Source: Fidelibacterota bacterium
Lineage (GTDB): Bacteria; Fidelibacterota; Marinisomatia; Marinisomatales; TCS55
DNA length: 33,192 nt
Direction of reading: 5' to 3'
Assembly (NCBI GenBank): GCA_029936965.1
Contig: JAPYRG010000019.1
Span: forward strand, 6,168 to 39,359
Shown here piece by piece: positions 14,861 through 24,539 of this stretch. The position numbers were made by a program, and so were the translations under genes. How positions within the stretch are numbered: the stretch's first letter is position 1; every line of letters begins with the position of its first letter. Under the pieces are notes generated by a model, which saw only the letters and a program-made list of their open reading frames with translations, was not told the DNA's origin and searched no databases.

Positions 14861-17800
14861 TTGAGAAAAGGGCTTTACGTCATTCTTGCATTTTTCATGA
14901 CCGTAATGTCGAGTCATTATGCTTACGGCCAACAGGAGGAGTCTGCCCTAACGTTACCTATTAGTTATCATATTCAATCTCCTTATGTGGTTTCTGCCTT
15001 CCCGGAAGTACCATTACCATTAAGTGTAATGAAAGACACCTTAGGACCACCAATAAACATATTAAATGTAAGCTATGGTGAACGGATTATTGATATCACA
15101 ATAGATAGCAGTTGGAAAGTTATATCTTTCACAGAATATGTTGATGATGAAATATTGCGGATTCCTTTTACTTGTTCTGTTGATTGGTATTTTAAACATA
15201 TGATTCAAGTAAATAGGGTTATGAACTTTATTGAATCATTTAATAAAGCAAATCAAGGAGATCAACGTTACACCGAACGTCAGGGTGGAAGATATTTGGA
15301 AATGGTTGGGATGGATATGGGAGACTTTGGAAGAGTTTCTCTTCGTGTTAATGGTAACATAAATATTAATGGAAAATTAGTCCAACAAGATCAAGAATTA
15401 GTTCGATCAAGCCTTAGGGAGACACAAAATACTCATTTGGAATTTGATCAGAAACAAGCAGTAAATATTGAAGGGAAAATTGGTGATCGTATAACAGTAA
15501 AAATGGACAGGGATTCTGAGCGTGATTTTGATTGGGAAAATAATATTCGTATTTCATATGAAGGAGAAGAAGATGATATTGTACAAAAGGTTGAGGCTGG
15601 TAATATTTCTTTATCCTTGCCTGCAACCCAGTATGTTACTTTTTCAGGACAGAATAATGGACTTTTTGGATTAAAAGCAATTTCTAAGCTGGGACCAGTG
15701 GATATCACAACTATTGCATCCATAGAGAAAACAAAAAAAGAACAACAAGAATACAAAGGGAGCAATGAATCTGCAGTTGTAAAAATCAAAGATAGTGACT
15801 ATATAAAGAATCAATATTTTTTCATTCATAATTGGTTTCGTAATGGCATAGATACCACACTTAGTGGAACATATATTAATGTTCCGCCATTCTATCCATT
15901 ATATGAAGGGTCTCATTTTGTTGGCAATATTATTATTAGAGATTTTGATTTATATAAGCTTGAATCAGCAAATGATGCAAGTACAGATCCGGGAATAGCA
16001 TATGCAGATCTAAGTAATATTGATAACACCGAAAGTCAGGAAGGTAATTTCAAAAGATTAGAGCCAGGTCAAGATTATTCTATAAGTAATGATCTGGGGT
16101 TTATTCGATTACGTAATCGATCATCAAATGAAGCTTTTGGATGTACATTTGTGTTGGCGAATAGACAGACAGGGGATACGTTGTTAGCGGTTGGAAGCGG
16201 TGTAAACGCTACTGATTCTACATCAAGTTTAATTTTAAAAATGATCAAACCAATCTCGCTAACACCTAGTCACTCAACTTGGGATTTAATGTTTAAAAAT
16301 GTATACTATATGGGCGCATCAAATATTAACAAAGAAGGCTTTGTTGTTAGGATCGTCAATCAACATCAAAATCCTCCATCTGAATATGATCTTGGAGGAA
16401 CACCCTATATTACTCAGTTTGGATTAGATAGTTTAAATGAAACTGGAGTTCGACAATCAGATGAGTTAATTGATATGGAAAACAGCAGTATCATTAATAT
16501 GGGAAGTGGCGAGTTAATGTTTCCAACTTACTATCCATTTGCATATGATTCATTAGATGGAGGTAATAAAAATATAGAACTACAAAGTGTGCTTGGTGAA
16601 GGAAAAATGTATACAACTACAACGCAAACTGAAATTAATAATGATAGTCGTTTTGAAATTCAGGTAGAATACACAAATCAGAGTTCAAATATTAATCTTG
16701 GGTTTATGATAGTCGAAGGAAGCGAACAGGTCTTTGTAGATGGATTAGAGTTAAAACGTGGCGTTAATTATCAGATAGATTATTTTTCTGGAACACTCAT
16801 TATGAATGAAGAATTAAATCCTAATGCAGCTTTAAAAATATTGTTTGATAAACATGAAGTAGTATCCTTTGATAAAAAAACAATTTTTGGAACACGTGCT
16901 CAAATGGATTTTGGTGAACGGTCATTTATAGGGGCAACTGCATTATATTTTAATCAGTCAGTAATGAATGAAAAGATAGAAGTTGGTTATGAACCAACAA
17001 GAAATTTTATTTGGGGAGTTAATGGTCGTTATGATCAACCCATTGACGGACTTACCAGGTTTTTAGATAAACTACCAATTATAAATACGGAAAAAACTTC
17101 ATCATTTTCTATTGAAGGAGAGATTGCACAGGTGATGCCAAACCCTAATTCAATTAATAACGCTGAAACAGGGGACCGCAGTGGTGTTGCTTATATAGAT
17201 GATTTTGAAGGGGCCAAACGCACTACATCTTTTCCTGTTCAACGAAGATTTTGGAAAACCTCATCACCACCATTACTGGGCTCATTAAACACGACTCTAA
17301 GCCATCGAAACAGGGCAAATATGTATTGGTATAATCCATATGTTCAATGGAGAACAAAAGATATTTGGCCTAATCAAGAGACATCGATTCGAGCACAAAA
17401 TGAAACAACAGATATTTTGGTAATGAATTATAAACCATTTAATCATCAATCAAATCTACCGAAGGACTCATTATGGGCAGGTATCATAACAACGTTGTAC
17501 TCAGGGGATTATGATCAAACTCAAACAAAATTTTTTGAGATTTGGGTTCGCAATAAAAATGATGCAAAATCAAAACTTAGCATTGATCTTGGGAAAATAA
17601 GTGAAGATTGGAATGGAGACGGATCTCTTAATACAGAAGATATTCCAGTGGCGGGTATGATTGGCGATGGATTATTGGATGACTCTGAAGATATTGGTTT
17701 AGACGGATGCGCTGATGAGACAGAAGATGGTTGGGGGGGGTGTTTAGAGTTTGGAGGAACATATAATGAATATTTCTCATCAGGAGAATCAGAATTAATA

Positions 17801-20800
17801 AATACAGCTAGCGATATTGATCCTAGTGATCCAAATGGGGATAATTGGAATTATAGCGAGGGAAGCAATGATTATACAAGAATTAATGGTACGGAAGGTA
17901 ATGCATTAGACGCAGGACGATATCCTGATACAGAGGATCTTGATAGGACAGGATTCTTGGATAAAACTAATGATTACTTTACAAAGACTTTTACGCTGGA
18001 TGATACTGCATATTTTTCTGGTGAAACAGTGAATAATGGACAGGCTACAGGTTGGAAACTATTTAGAATACCCTTAAGTCACTTTGAAATGGCAGATAGT
18101 ACCGGCAACCAAGAATGGAATGAAATTAAATTTTGTAGAATACGATTATCCGATACTACACAAACATGGATTCAGGTTGCTAAAATTGAATTAGTAGGAA
18201 ATGAATGGCAAGAACTTGGAATTGCAGCAGACTCATCTGAAGTATATAGCAAAGCAAACTCGGATAGTGTGTTTTCAGTATCAGTTATTAATACTGAAGA
18301 TAATGCCAACTATCAACCTCCAAAGGGAGTAAAAGGAGAATATGATCGTATAAATGAGATTCGTTCAAAAGAGCAATCACTCGTATTGAAATTTGAGAAT
18401 CTTGCGCCTAAACAAAAAGGCGCTGCGTTAAAAACCTTACTTAATTTATCAGGGGATAGAGCAAAAAGTTATCTAACATATGATAAATTGAAAATGTATG
18501 TGTATGGAAATAGCCCATGGATTCAGGATTCTGAAACGAGAGTAGAGTTTTTTATGAGATTTGGTCTTGGGGAAGATTATTATGAACTAATCCAACCTGT
18601 ATACCAAGGGTGGGATGAATCAGAAAATAGAAATACAATTAGTCTTAATTTAAATTGGCTCACCCAACTAAAACTCCACGACTTAACAAATGTGAAAAAA
18701 CTTAATGAAAATGATATGATAACTGATTCATCAGGAATCAAATATTATACATTTTATGATGATGAGGGTGTGCCTACTGGTAAACAGATAAGAATTAAAG
18801 GCAAACCAGCATTATCAAGAATAAAATTTTTTATGGTTGGTATTAAAAATATTTCTGACGAATGGATAAACGGTGAAGTGTGGATAGATGAATTACGATT
18901 AAGTGGTGTTAAAAAAGATAGAGGGGTTGCAATGAGATTAACATCAAAATTAAGTGTTGCTGATATTGCAAATACATCAATTACTTATAGTAGAAAAGAT
19001 GCAGATTTTCATGTGCTCCAACAACGGCTAGGAACAAATCAAACTGGAGAAAACTTTAACCTAAATACAAACTTTCAACTTCATAAATTATTACCAAAAT
19101 CATGGGGAATAAGTATACCTTTGAATTTGTCAATGACAAATTCATCCAATACTCCTAAATACTTTCCTGGTTCAGATGTCTTAGTTAATCAAGGAGAGGC
19201 GCCAGACTCAATACTTACAAAATCAACTGGATTAAATTTTAGTACATCCTTATCAAAATCTAGTAAATCTGATAACAAAATTATTCAGTATACGTTAGAT
19301 AAAATAAAGCCAAGTTTTACTACTAGTAGATCTTTATCATCAAATGAATTAAACAAGGAAGTATTGAATGAAAAATATTCAGGAAAAGTCAGCTATTCTC
19401 TTCCATTTGGCCGTGATAACTATATAAGCCCATTTAAATGGTTTAAACCAATTCCTTTATTAGGACAAAAATTAAGTGAAATACATTTTTATTATACTCC
19501 TTCAAACTTTAATACTTCATTGAACTTTAGTGAAAGTTTGAGCCAAAGAATTAAACGTGTTGGCGGGAAATCTCCTGATACATACAATTTTGGACTCAAT
19601 AGAAATTTTTCAATGGATTATATGTTAACAAATGGAATAAAGACAAAATATACGCGAGCTGTTAAAAGCGATATGCAAGATTATAGAGGGTATGCATGGT
19701 TAGCAATTAAAGATTTAGATCCAGGTATTGTAGAAAATATTAGTGAAAATCTATCAACTTCTTTCAACCCAACAATTTTCTCTTGGTTTAAGCCAAATAT
19801 GAATTATTCATCTGCATACTCATGGAATCAAGATAGAGAAAGCACTATAGGGGGAGCAAACATAGGAACGCAATTACGTTTTTCCTCTAGTATCGCATTA
19901 AGTTTAGCAAACATATTTGAGGTCATTTATAAACCACCTACAAAAGCTTCTACTGCGCCCAAAGGAAGATCTAGAAGAAGGAGGGCAAAACAGGAGGAAG
20001 AAAAAGTAGAAGAGAGGGTGCAAAAAGATATTCCTATCTTAACCTTTGCTCATGGATTTCTAAAGAAGATTAATCCAATTAATTTTAGTTATTCTGAAAA
20101 TCTAACAAGGACGGGCAGGGGCGTTATTGGAGATATCCCATTAGGATATCGATTTGGTTGGGAGCCTGATCATGGTTTACCTCATTCTGAAAAAATAGGT
20201 TCCGATATCGGGGCGTGGGATCACAAGCGCGATTTTTCTTTGCGATCCGGATTTAATCTTACTAGGAGTATTAGTACAAGTTTTAATTATTCACAAAATG
20301 TATCAACGAAAAGGAGCGGATCAGGAACTGAACAGCGAAATATGTCGCGTGATTATTTTGCATATGGTGAGAAATTGGAAAATGGACTTCCGCTTCCTGG
20401 ATGGAGTGTTCGTTGGTCGGGATTAGAAAAACTTCCTATTATTAAAAAGTTTCTGAGATCTCTTTCACTTGAGCACGGCTTTAGCGGAAAGGAAGTACGG
20501 GCTTGGCAATTTGAAAACTTTGCAGGTCCAAATATGCCTTTACTTGATTTAGAAACATTCATATCTGATTTTCAAGAATTTGAAAGATCATCCCGTGTAA
20601 ATACTAATTTTTCCCCATTAATTGGTTTAACCGCAAGTTTACAAAAGGGTATCTCGATGAATTTTAGACATAACCTTTCAAGATCATTGGATCGTGTACC
20701 AACAGGTATAACAGTTCATCGAGATAAAAGTTATACATCCAGCGCTAATTATAGCCATAGAGGAGGGATTACAATTCCACTTCCTTTTATGGAAGATTAT

Positions 20801-21061
20801 AAAATTCAAAATACTGTTAATTTTCAGTTTAACTTTGATATGAATGAGAGCGAAACTTTAGGTAGTAAAAATGGTGGTTTGGAATTTGGACAGACTGCAT
20901 TTAATTCAGGTTGGAAAACCGGTATTAGAATCACGTATACATTTTCTGCCAAAGTGAGTGGAAGTATGATTTATGGATACCATGAAAATGAATCCATGAC
21001 AACTGGAAAGAAAATTGATCGCGATTTTGGATTTGATGTGAATATTGCTATTACAGGATAA
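14861..21061 (+). CDS. sprA: SprA/Sov-family outer-membrane translocon of the type IX secretion system
   Basis: Giant outer-membrane barrel that forms the T9SS protein-conducting channel. It has 2066 residues, somewhat shorter than Bacteroidota SprA/Sov (about 2400-2500). A signal peptide (1-23, ending YAYG) precedes Gln24-Gln25. Recognisable SprA segments are the N-terminal region about 165-310 (with 'NININGKLVQQDQELVRSSL', 'IGDRITVKMDRDSERDFDW', 'VEAGNISLSLPATQYVTFS') and the hallmark 'GVAYIDDFEGAKRTTSFP' near residue 775. An Asp-rich, calcium-binding-like insertion (about 910-1030) includes two closely spaced Cys in 'GCADETEDGWGGC'. Long barrel strands fill the C-terminal half, which also has a very basic/acidic loop near 1700-1724 (RSRRRR then KQEEEKVEE). 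The start is TTG at 14861, seven bases after AGGAG; the next ATG would cut into the signal peptide. It heads a dense operon. Confidence 0.93.
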   Translation: MRKGLYVILAFFMTVMSSHYAYGQQEESALTLPISYHIQSPYVVSAFPEVPLPLSVMKDTLGPPINILNVSYGERIIDITIDSSWKVISFTEYVDDEILRIPFTCSVDWYFKHMIQVNRVMNFIESFNKANQGDQRYTERQGGRYLEMVGMDMGDFGRVSLRVNGNININGKLVQQDQELVRSSLRETQNTHLEFDQKQAVNIEGKIGDRITVKMDRDSERDFDWENNIRISYEGEEDDIVQKVEAGNISLSLPATQYVTFSGQNNGLFGLKAISKLGPVDITTIASIEKTKKEQQEYKGSNESAVVKIKDSDYIKNQYFFIHNWFRNGIDTTLSGTYINVPPFYPLYEGSHFVGNIIIRDFDLYKLESANDASTDPGIAYADLSNIDNTESQEGNFKRLEPGQDYSISNDLGFIRLRNRSSNEAFGCTFVLANRQTGDTLLAVGSGVNATDSTSSLILKMIKPISLTPSHSTWDLMFKNVYYMGASNINKEGFVVRIVNQHQNPPSEYDLGGTPYITQFGLDSLNETGVRQSDELIDMENSSIINMGSGELMFPTYYPFAYDSLDGGNKNIELQSVLGEGKMYTTTTQTEINNDSRFEIQVEYTNQSSNINLGFMIVEGSEQVFVDGLELKRGVNYQIDYFSGTLIMNEELNPNAALKILFDKHEVVSFDKKTIFGTRAQMDFGERSFIGATALYFNQSVMNEKIEVGYEPTRNFIWGVNGRYDQPIDGLTRFLDKLPIINTEKTSSFSIEGEIAQVMPNPNSINNAETGDRSGVAYIDDFEGAKRTTSFPVQRRFWKTSSPPLLGSLNTTLSHRNRANMYWYNPYVQWRTKDIWPNQETSIRAQNETTDILVMNYKPFNHQSNLPKDSLWAGIITTLYSGDYDQTQTKFFEIWVRNKNDAKSKLSIDLGKISEDWNGDGSLNTEDIPVAGMIGDGLLDDSEDIGLDGCADETEDGWGGCLEFGGTYNEYFSSGESELINTASDIDPSDPNGDNWNYSEGSNDYTRINGTEGNALDAGRYPDTEDLDRTGFLDKTNDYFTKTFTLDDTAYFSGETVNNGQATGWKLFRIPLSHFEMADSTGNQEWNEIKFCRIRLSDTTQTWIQVAKIELVGNEWQELGIAADSSEVYSKANSDSVFSVSVINTEDNANYQPPKGVKGEYDRINEIRSKEQSLVLKFENLAPKQKGAALKTLLNLSGDRAKSYLTYDKLKMYVYGNSPWIQDSETRVEFFMRFGLGEDYYELIQPVYQGWDESENRNTISLNLNWLTQLKLHDLTNVKKLNENDMITDSSGIKYYTFYDDEGVPTGKQIRIKGKPALSRIKFFMVGIKNISDEWINGEVWIDELRLSGVKKDRGVAMRLTSKLSVADIANTSITYSRKDADFHVLQQRLGTNQTGENFNLNTNFQLHKLLPKSWGISIPLNLSMTNSSNTPKYFPGSDVLVNQGEAPDSILTKSTGLNFSTSLSKSSKSDNKIIQYTLDKIKPSFTTSRSLSSNELNKEVLNEKYSGKVSYSLPFGRDNYISPFKWFKPIPLLGQKLSEIHFYYTPSNFNTSLNFSESLSQRIKRVGGKSPDTYNFGLNRNFSMDYMLTNGIKTKYTRAVKSDMQDYRGYAWLAIKDLDPGIVENISENLSTSFNPTIFSWFKPNMNYSSAYSWNQDRESTIGGANIGTQLRFSSSIALSLANIFEVIYKPPTKASTAPKGRSRRRRAKQEEEKVEERVQKDIPILTFAHGFLKKINPINFSYSENLTRTGRGVIGDIPLGYRFGWEPDHGLPHSEKIGSDIGAWDHKRDFSLRSGFNLTRSISTSFNYSQNVSTKRSGSGTEQRNMSRDYFAYGEKLENGLPLPGWSVRWSGLEKLPIIKKFLRSLSLEHGFSGKEVRAWQFENFAGPNMPLLDLETFISDFQEFERSSRVNTNFSPLIGLTASLQKGISMNFRHNLSRSLDRVPTGITVHRDKSYTSSANYSHRGGITIPLPFMEDYKIQNTVNFQFNFDMNESETLGSKNGGLEFGQTAFNSGWKTGIRITYTFSAKVSGSMIYGYHENESMTTGKKIDRDFGFDVNIAITG

Positions 21062-21067
21062 TATATA

Positions 21068-21988
21068 ATGAGATTATTAATTAAAAATTTTATATGCTGT
21101 TTGTCAATTGTAGTAATTATTACATGCAATGAGTCAGTGCCAGATTTTGATCAGAATAGTGCCTACCAATTTCTATTAGATCAATGTGATTTTGGTCCTC
21201 GTAATCCAGGGTCTGTGGGATATAATAATTGTAGAGAATTCCTGCTAAAAACGCTTGGTGGTTATTCGGATACAGTTTTTACGCAACCCTTTGTTATAAA
21301 TGATATTGATGATAAAAAGTATGATTTAAGTAATATTATTGCTCAATATAATATAAACAGCAATTCCCATTTGTTAATTGGTGCACATTGGGATACAAGA
21401 CCTTGGGCTGATAATGATTTGAATATCCAAAAACATAATCAGCCAATTATAGGTGCTAATGATGGAGCTAGTGGAGTTTCAGTTCTTTTAGAATTAGCAA
21501 GAATATTTCATGATAATCCTCCGCCAATTAGGGTGTCTCTTGTCTTATTTGATGGAGAAGATATGGGTAGATCTGGAATCCCTAAAAGCTATGCAAGAGG
21601 ATCGCAGTTTTTTGCAAAAAACCTTCCAATAAACACGCCTGATGAAGCAATTATATTAGATATGATCGGAGATAAAGAACTACATATTCCTATTGAGCGC
21701 TATTCATATCAACAAAATAGAGATCTAGTCAAAAAACTTTGGTCTTTAGCAAAAGAATTAAATTTGGAAGCTTTTGAATCAAGAATTATTCACACAATAT
21801 TTGATGATCACGTTCCTCTATGGCAAGAAGCAAAAATACCAGCGATAGATATAATCGATTTTAATTATCCTAACCGATATAGCAACTATTGGCATACATC
21901 GCAGGATACCCCACATAATTGTTCAGCAGAAAGTTTAGGACAAGTAGGCAGTCTTTTAGTTCATTATATTTATGGAAGCAAGAAATGA
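21068..21988 (+). CDS. M28-family enzyme, glutaminyl-peptide cyclotransferase-like, probable lipoprotein
   Basis: A 306-residue exported enzyme with the M28/glutaminyl-cyclase fold. Motifs are 'GAHWDTRPWAD' (105-115), 'GANDGASGVSVLLELA' (with Asp132), 'LFDGEDMG' (E164, D165), 'AIILDMIGD' (D198) and 'YWHTSQDTPHN' (H276). The D132, E164/D165 and H276 set matches the single-zinc site and catalytic acid of glutaminyl cyclases; the length and the 'HWDTRP' motif also favour a cyclase over an aminopeptidase. Such an enzyme converts N-terminal Gln to pyroglutamate. The N-terminus is hydrophobic and ends in I-I-T-C (Cys20), an atypical lipobox with Thr before Cys, so membrane anchoring is likely but not certain. 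It starts six bases after sprA. Many exported proteins in this window begin with Gln when mature, a fitting substrate pool. An M28 aminopeptidase is the alternative. Confidence 0.85.
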   Translation: MRLLIKNFICCLSIVVIITCNESVPDFDQNSAYQFLLDQCDFGPRNPGSVGYNNCREFLLKTLGGYSDTVFTQPFVINDIDDKKYDLSNIIAQYNINSNSHLLIGAHWDTRPWADNDLNIQKHNQPIIGANDGASGVSVLLELARIFHDNPPPIRVSLVLFDGEDMGRSGIPKSYARGSQFFAKNLPINTPDEAIILDMIGDKELHIPIERYSYQQNRDLVKKLWSLAKELNLEAFESRIIHTIFDDHVPLWQEAKIPAIDIIDFNYPNRYSNYWHTSQDTPHNCSAESLGQVGSLLVHYIYGSKK

Positions 21989-22848
21989 GTTTTATCTGTA
22001 AAATATTTAAACATTTTACCATTATTTTTACCTCCATCATTTTTTTTTATGGATGCCCTGGTTCTTCTGATAATAGCGATATAGATACCCCATTAGGTAA
22101 TTTGCAATTTACTTATTTACAGGATGATCGCATTCTTTACTTTGCAATTGAGGTTGAACCAAGTATTAATAGATCTCCATTAGAAAGCACAGTATTATAT
22201 TGGTATGGAACAGATACTACGGTTTCGCCAGATAATTTATTGTTAAATGATGAAGGAGAAAGTGGAGATATAATAAGAGGGGATGATTTATATTCTTTAA
22301 AAATTTTGAATGACACAATATTTTTAGCGAATCCAATCTCATTAGAAGATACAGGAAAAGTTCATATGAAATTTCAAGCTAATTATGGGAATGGTTCTTC
22401 ATTTATGTTTAGAGATTCGTTCTTTTTAGGAAATATTATACCACAATTACAAGACATTATTGCTCCAAATACTATAGTTAGGCCGACGGATAATAGTGTA
22501 ATATTTAAAGTTGTTAAAGCTAAAGCATATGATGCAAATGGACTAGACGATATACGAAGAGTAGGCTTTGTTTCATATCATGTTGAAGGCGATTCTTTTC
22601 TTAATAAAGGGGACTTAATTAATCTTTATGATGATGGCAGCGAAGTTATTATTTATGAACCAAATTTTACTAGCGGCGATTCAATAGCAAATGATGCAAT
22701 ATATAGTTTTCGCGTTCCCATATTTGGTTCAGGGAATGTAGATCCTTCTTTGCAAACGAAAACGGGCACTTTCAATTGGATTTTTGATGCCATGGATATG
22801 TCTAATTCTTATTCGGATACAGTTATTCATAGGGTAATTGTAGAATGA
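21985..22848 (+). CDS. Lipoprotein with two anchor-X-like beta-sandwich repeats, function unknown
   Basis: Predicted lipoprotein of 287 residues, not assigned to a named family. The signal peptide ends in F-Y-G-C with Cys24 as the lipidation site. The mature part is beta-rich and contains two similar motifs, 'LNDEGESGDIIRGDDLYSLK' (about 83-105) and 'LYDDGSEVIIY' followed by 'SGDSIANDAIYSFRVP' (about 212-245). The pattern (DDG, GD, ND/GD, YS/YSF) recalls 'choice-of-anchor X' domains of envelope lipoproteins, so it may be two tandem immunoglobulin-like domains. The ATG overlaps the preceding stop as ATGA, and the gene overlaps the next one in the same way, so all three are translationally coupled. 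Its place between the cyclase and the PorV genes suggests a role in the secretion machinery, but the sequence alone gives no function. Confidence 0.75.
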   Translation: MSFICKIFKHFTIIFTSIIFFYGCPGSSDNSDIDTPLGNLQFTYLQDDRILYFAIEVEPSINRSPLESTVLYWYGTDTTVSPDNLLLNDEGESGDIIRGDDLYSLKILNDTIFLANPISLEDTGKVHMKFQANYGNGSSFMFRDSFFLGNIIPQLQDIIAPNTIVRPTDNSVIFKVVKAKAYDANGLDDIRRVGFVSYHVEGDSFLNKGDLINLYDDGSEVIIYEPNFTSGDSIANDAIYSFRVPIFGSGNVDPSLQTKTGTFNWIFDAMDMSNSYSDTVIHRVIVE

Positions 22849-24539
22849 AGCGATTTATTTTTTATATAGTATTATTATTTAATACAGACCTTATATATGC
22901 TCAAAAGTTGTTTCCTTCTGATTATGCTTATCGTTCTGTAATTGCTGATTCTACAGATTCATTATTATTAAGTACGAATACAATGCTCAGCAATGTAGTT
23001 ACAGAAGTAATACTACAGGCAGACAACTTGGTTTGGTTAGGCACAGGTCTAGGAATTAGCATTATTAGTGACTCACTTTCTGTTAAGACATTACAAGACA
23101 CTTTGGATTTGACTAATGGCTCCTATACCACTAGGATTCCAAGAGGAGGAATATCTGCAATGACAACAGGCGATCAGGGTGGTCCCTATGAAAAATTTAT
23201 GTTTGCAGCAGCAGCAGGTAGTGAAAATGATATTCCAATTGGAAAGGGAATAGTATTCACGACAGATGCGACCGATAGTACAATAAATTGGATCTATTAC
23301 GATCAACCCATAGATGATGCCTTATCAGATACGATACCGTTTGGTGATATTGGTTTTGTGGCCGTTCTTCCTGTTACTGTGCCACAAGCTAATGTTACTT
23401 ATGATATGGATCTTTCCGAAGAATTTGCATGGACAGCAAGTTGGGCAGGCGGACTACGCCGGTTCAAATTTAGTGATCAAGTATGGGAACGAGTTCCTCT
23501 TCCAATGGATAACCAGTATGAATTAACAACCTGCAAGGATACTTCCTATATACGAATAGGAGGAAAATACGTCTTAAAAGATTATTATTTGAATCCCAGA
23601 GATCCACTTGATGGCGGGAATCATAACCATAAAGCATTTTCAGTATTAAGCTATAGTGATACAATTTGGGTTGGTACAGCAAACGGCATAAACCGTGGAA
23701 TTCTTGGATCCGGGAATTGTATTGATTGGAAACATTATTCATACCCTATGGATAATTTATCTGGTAATTTTGTTGTTGGATTAGAAATTCAACGATTGAA
23801 TGGAAAACGAATTATTTGGGCAGCTACTGTAAATGCAGATGACCCAACGGAAAAGCGCGGATTAAGCTATACAATAGATGATGGTTTATCATGGAATACT
23901 GCATTATTAGGTGAAAGGATTTACAATATTGCTGCATTTGATTCTTTAGTGTTTGCTGCATCAGCAAATGGTCTTTGGAAAACAGAGGATGGAATTAACT
24001 GGGCTTTATATAAGCCAGCGCATCAGGCAATTCCTATTCCAAATACGGCTATATATGACCTAGATGAAGTATTGGCAGATGAAGTCTATAGTGTAGCATT
24101 TGATAATCGTTCATATTATGGTGACCGCTCAATCTGGATAGGAACAGGAGATGGTGCAGCTCATTCATATGATCTTGATGGGTTAAGCTGGAAAATCTTT
24201 CGAGCAGAATATGATATCAATGAGGATTATGCCTACCCAAACCCCTTTTCCCCATATACTCATAATGTACTTAATGATAATGGATATGTACGTTTTCATA
24301 CGAATGAATGGTCCGGTACATTTGTTATTGATATTGATATATATAATTTTGCAATGGAAAAAGTGTATGCTACATCATTCGATAAACGTATTTCATCATC
24401 AGGCACATTAAAATGGAATGGTCGTGATCAACAGGGGGTTTATGTTCATAATGGTGTTTATTTTGTAAAGCTTACATATCCTGAAAACCAAAGTAGTAAG
24501 CCATCACCTCATTGGGTTAAACTGATTGTGGTAAAATAG
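22845..24539 (+). CDS. Secreted beta-propeller-like protein with C-terminal FlgD-like/T9SS-type sorting module
   Basis: Exported protein of 564 residues. A signal peptide (1-19, ending LIYA) precedes Gln20. The body (about 20-455) has repeated Trp/Gly blade-like strands such as 'LVWLGTGLGISIISD', 'EFAWTASWAGGLRRF', 'IWVGTANGINRGIL' and 'SIWIGTGDGAAHSYD', as in two-component-regulator or sialidase-type beta-propellers. Residues about 460-564 form a FlgD-Ig-like C-terminal module beginning 'YPNPFSP' and ending 'GVYFVKLTYPENQ...KLIVVK', similar to type A T9SS sorting domains. A propeller plus C-terminal domain encoded inside a T9SS operon recalls PorZ of Porphyromonas, a surface component of the sortase complex; that equivalence is inference, and simple cargo is the alternative. 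It overlaps the preceding gene by ATGA and directly abuts the PorV gene. Confidence 0.72.
   Translation: MKRFIFYIVLLFNTDLIYAQKLFPSDYAYRSVIADSTDSLLLSTNTMLSNVVTEVILQADNLVWLGTGLGISIISDSLSVKTLQDTLDLTNGSYTTRIPRGGISAMTTGDQGGPYEKFMFAAAAGSENDIPIGKGIVFTTDATDSTINWIYYDQPIDDALSDTIPFGDIGFVAVLPVTVPQANVTYDMDLSEEFAWTASWAGGLRRFKFSDQVWERVPLPMDNQYELTTCKDTSYIRIGGKYVLKDYYLNPRDPLDGGNHNHKAFSVLSYSDTIWVGTANGINRGILGSGNCIDWKHYSYPMDNLSGNFVVGLEIQRLNGKRIIWAATVNADDPTEKRGLSYTIDDGLSWNTALLGERIYNIAAFDSLVFAASANGLWKTEDGINWALYKPAHQAIPIPNTAIYDLDEVLADEVYSVAFDNRSYYGDRSIWIGTGDGAAHSYDLDGLSWKIFRAEYDINEDYAYPNPFSPYTHNVLNDNGYVRFHTNEWSGTFVIDIDIYNFAMEKVYATSFDKRISSSGTLKWNGRDQQGVYVHNGVYFVKLTYPENQSSKPSPHWVKLIVVK

Noticed and set aside
15448-15789. 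113-codon minus-strand frame inside sprA
   Set aside because: It overlaps the conserved SprA N-terminal region and encodes nothing recognisable; a shadow of the real gene.
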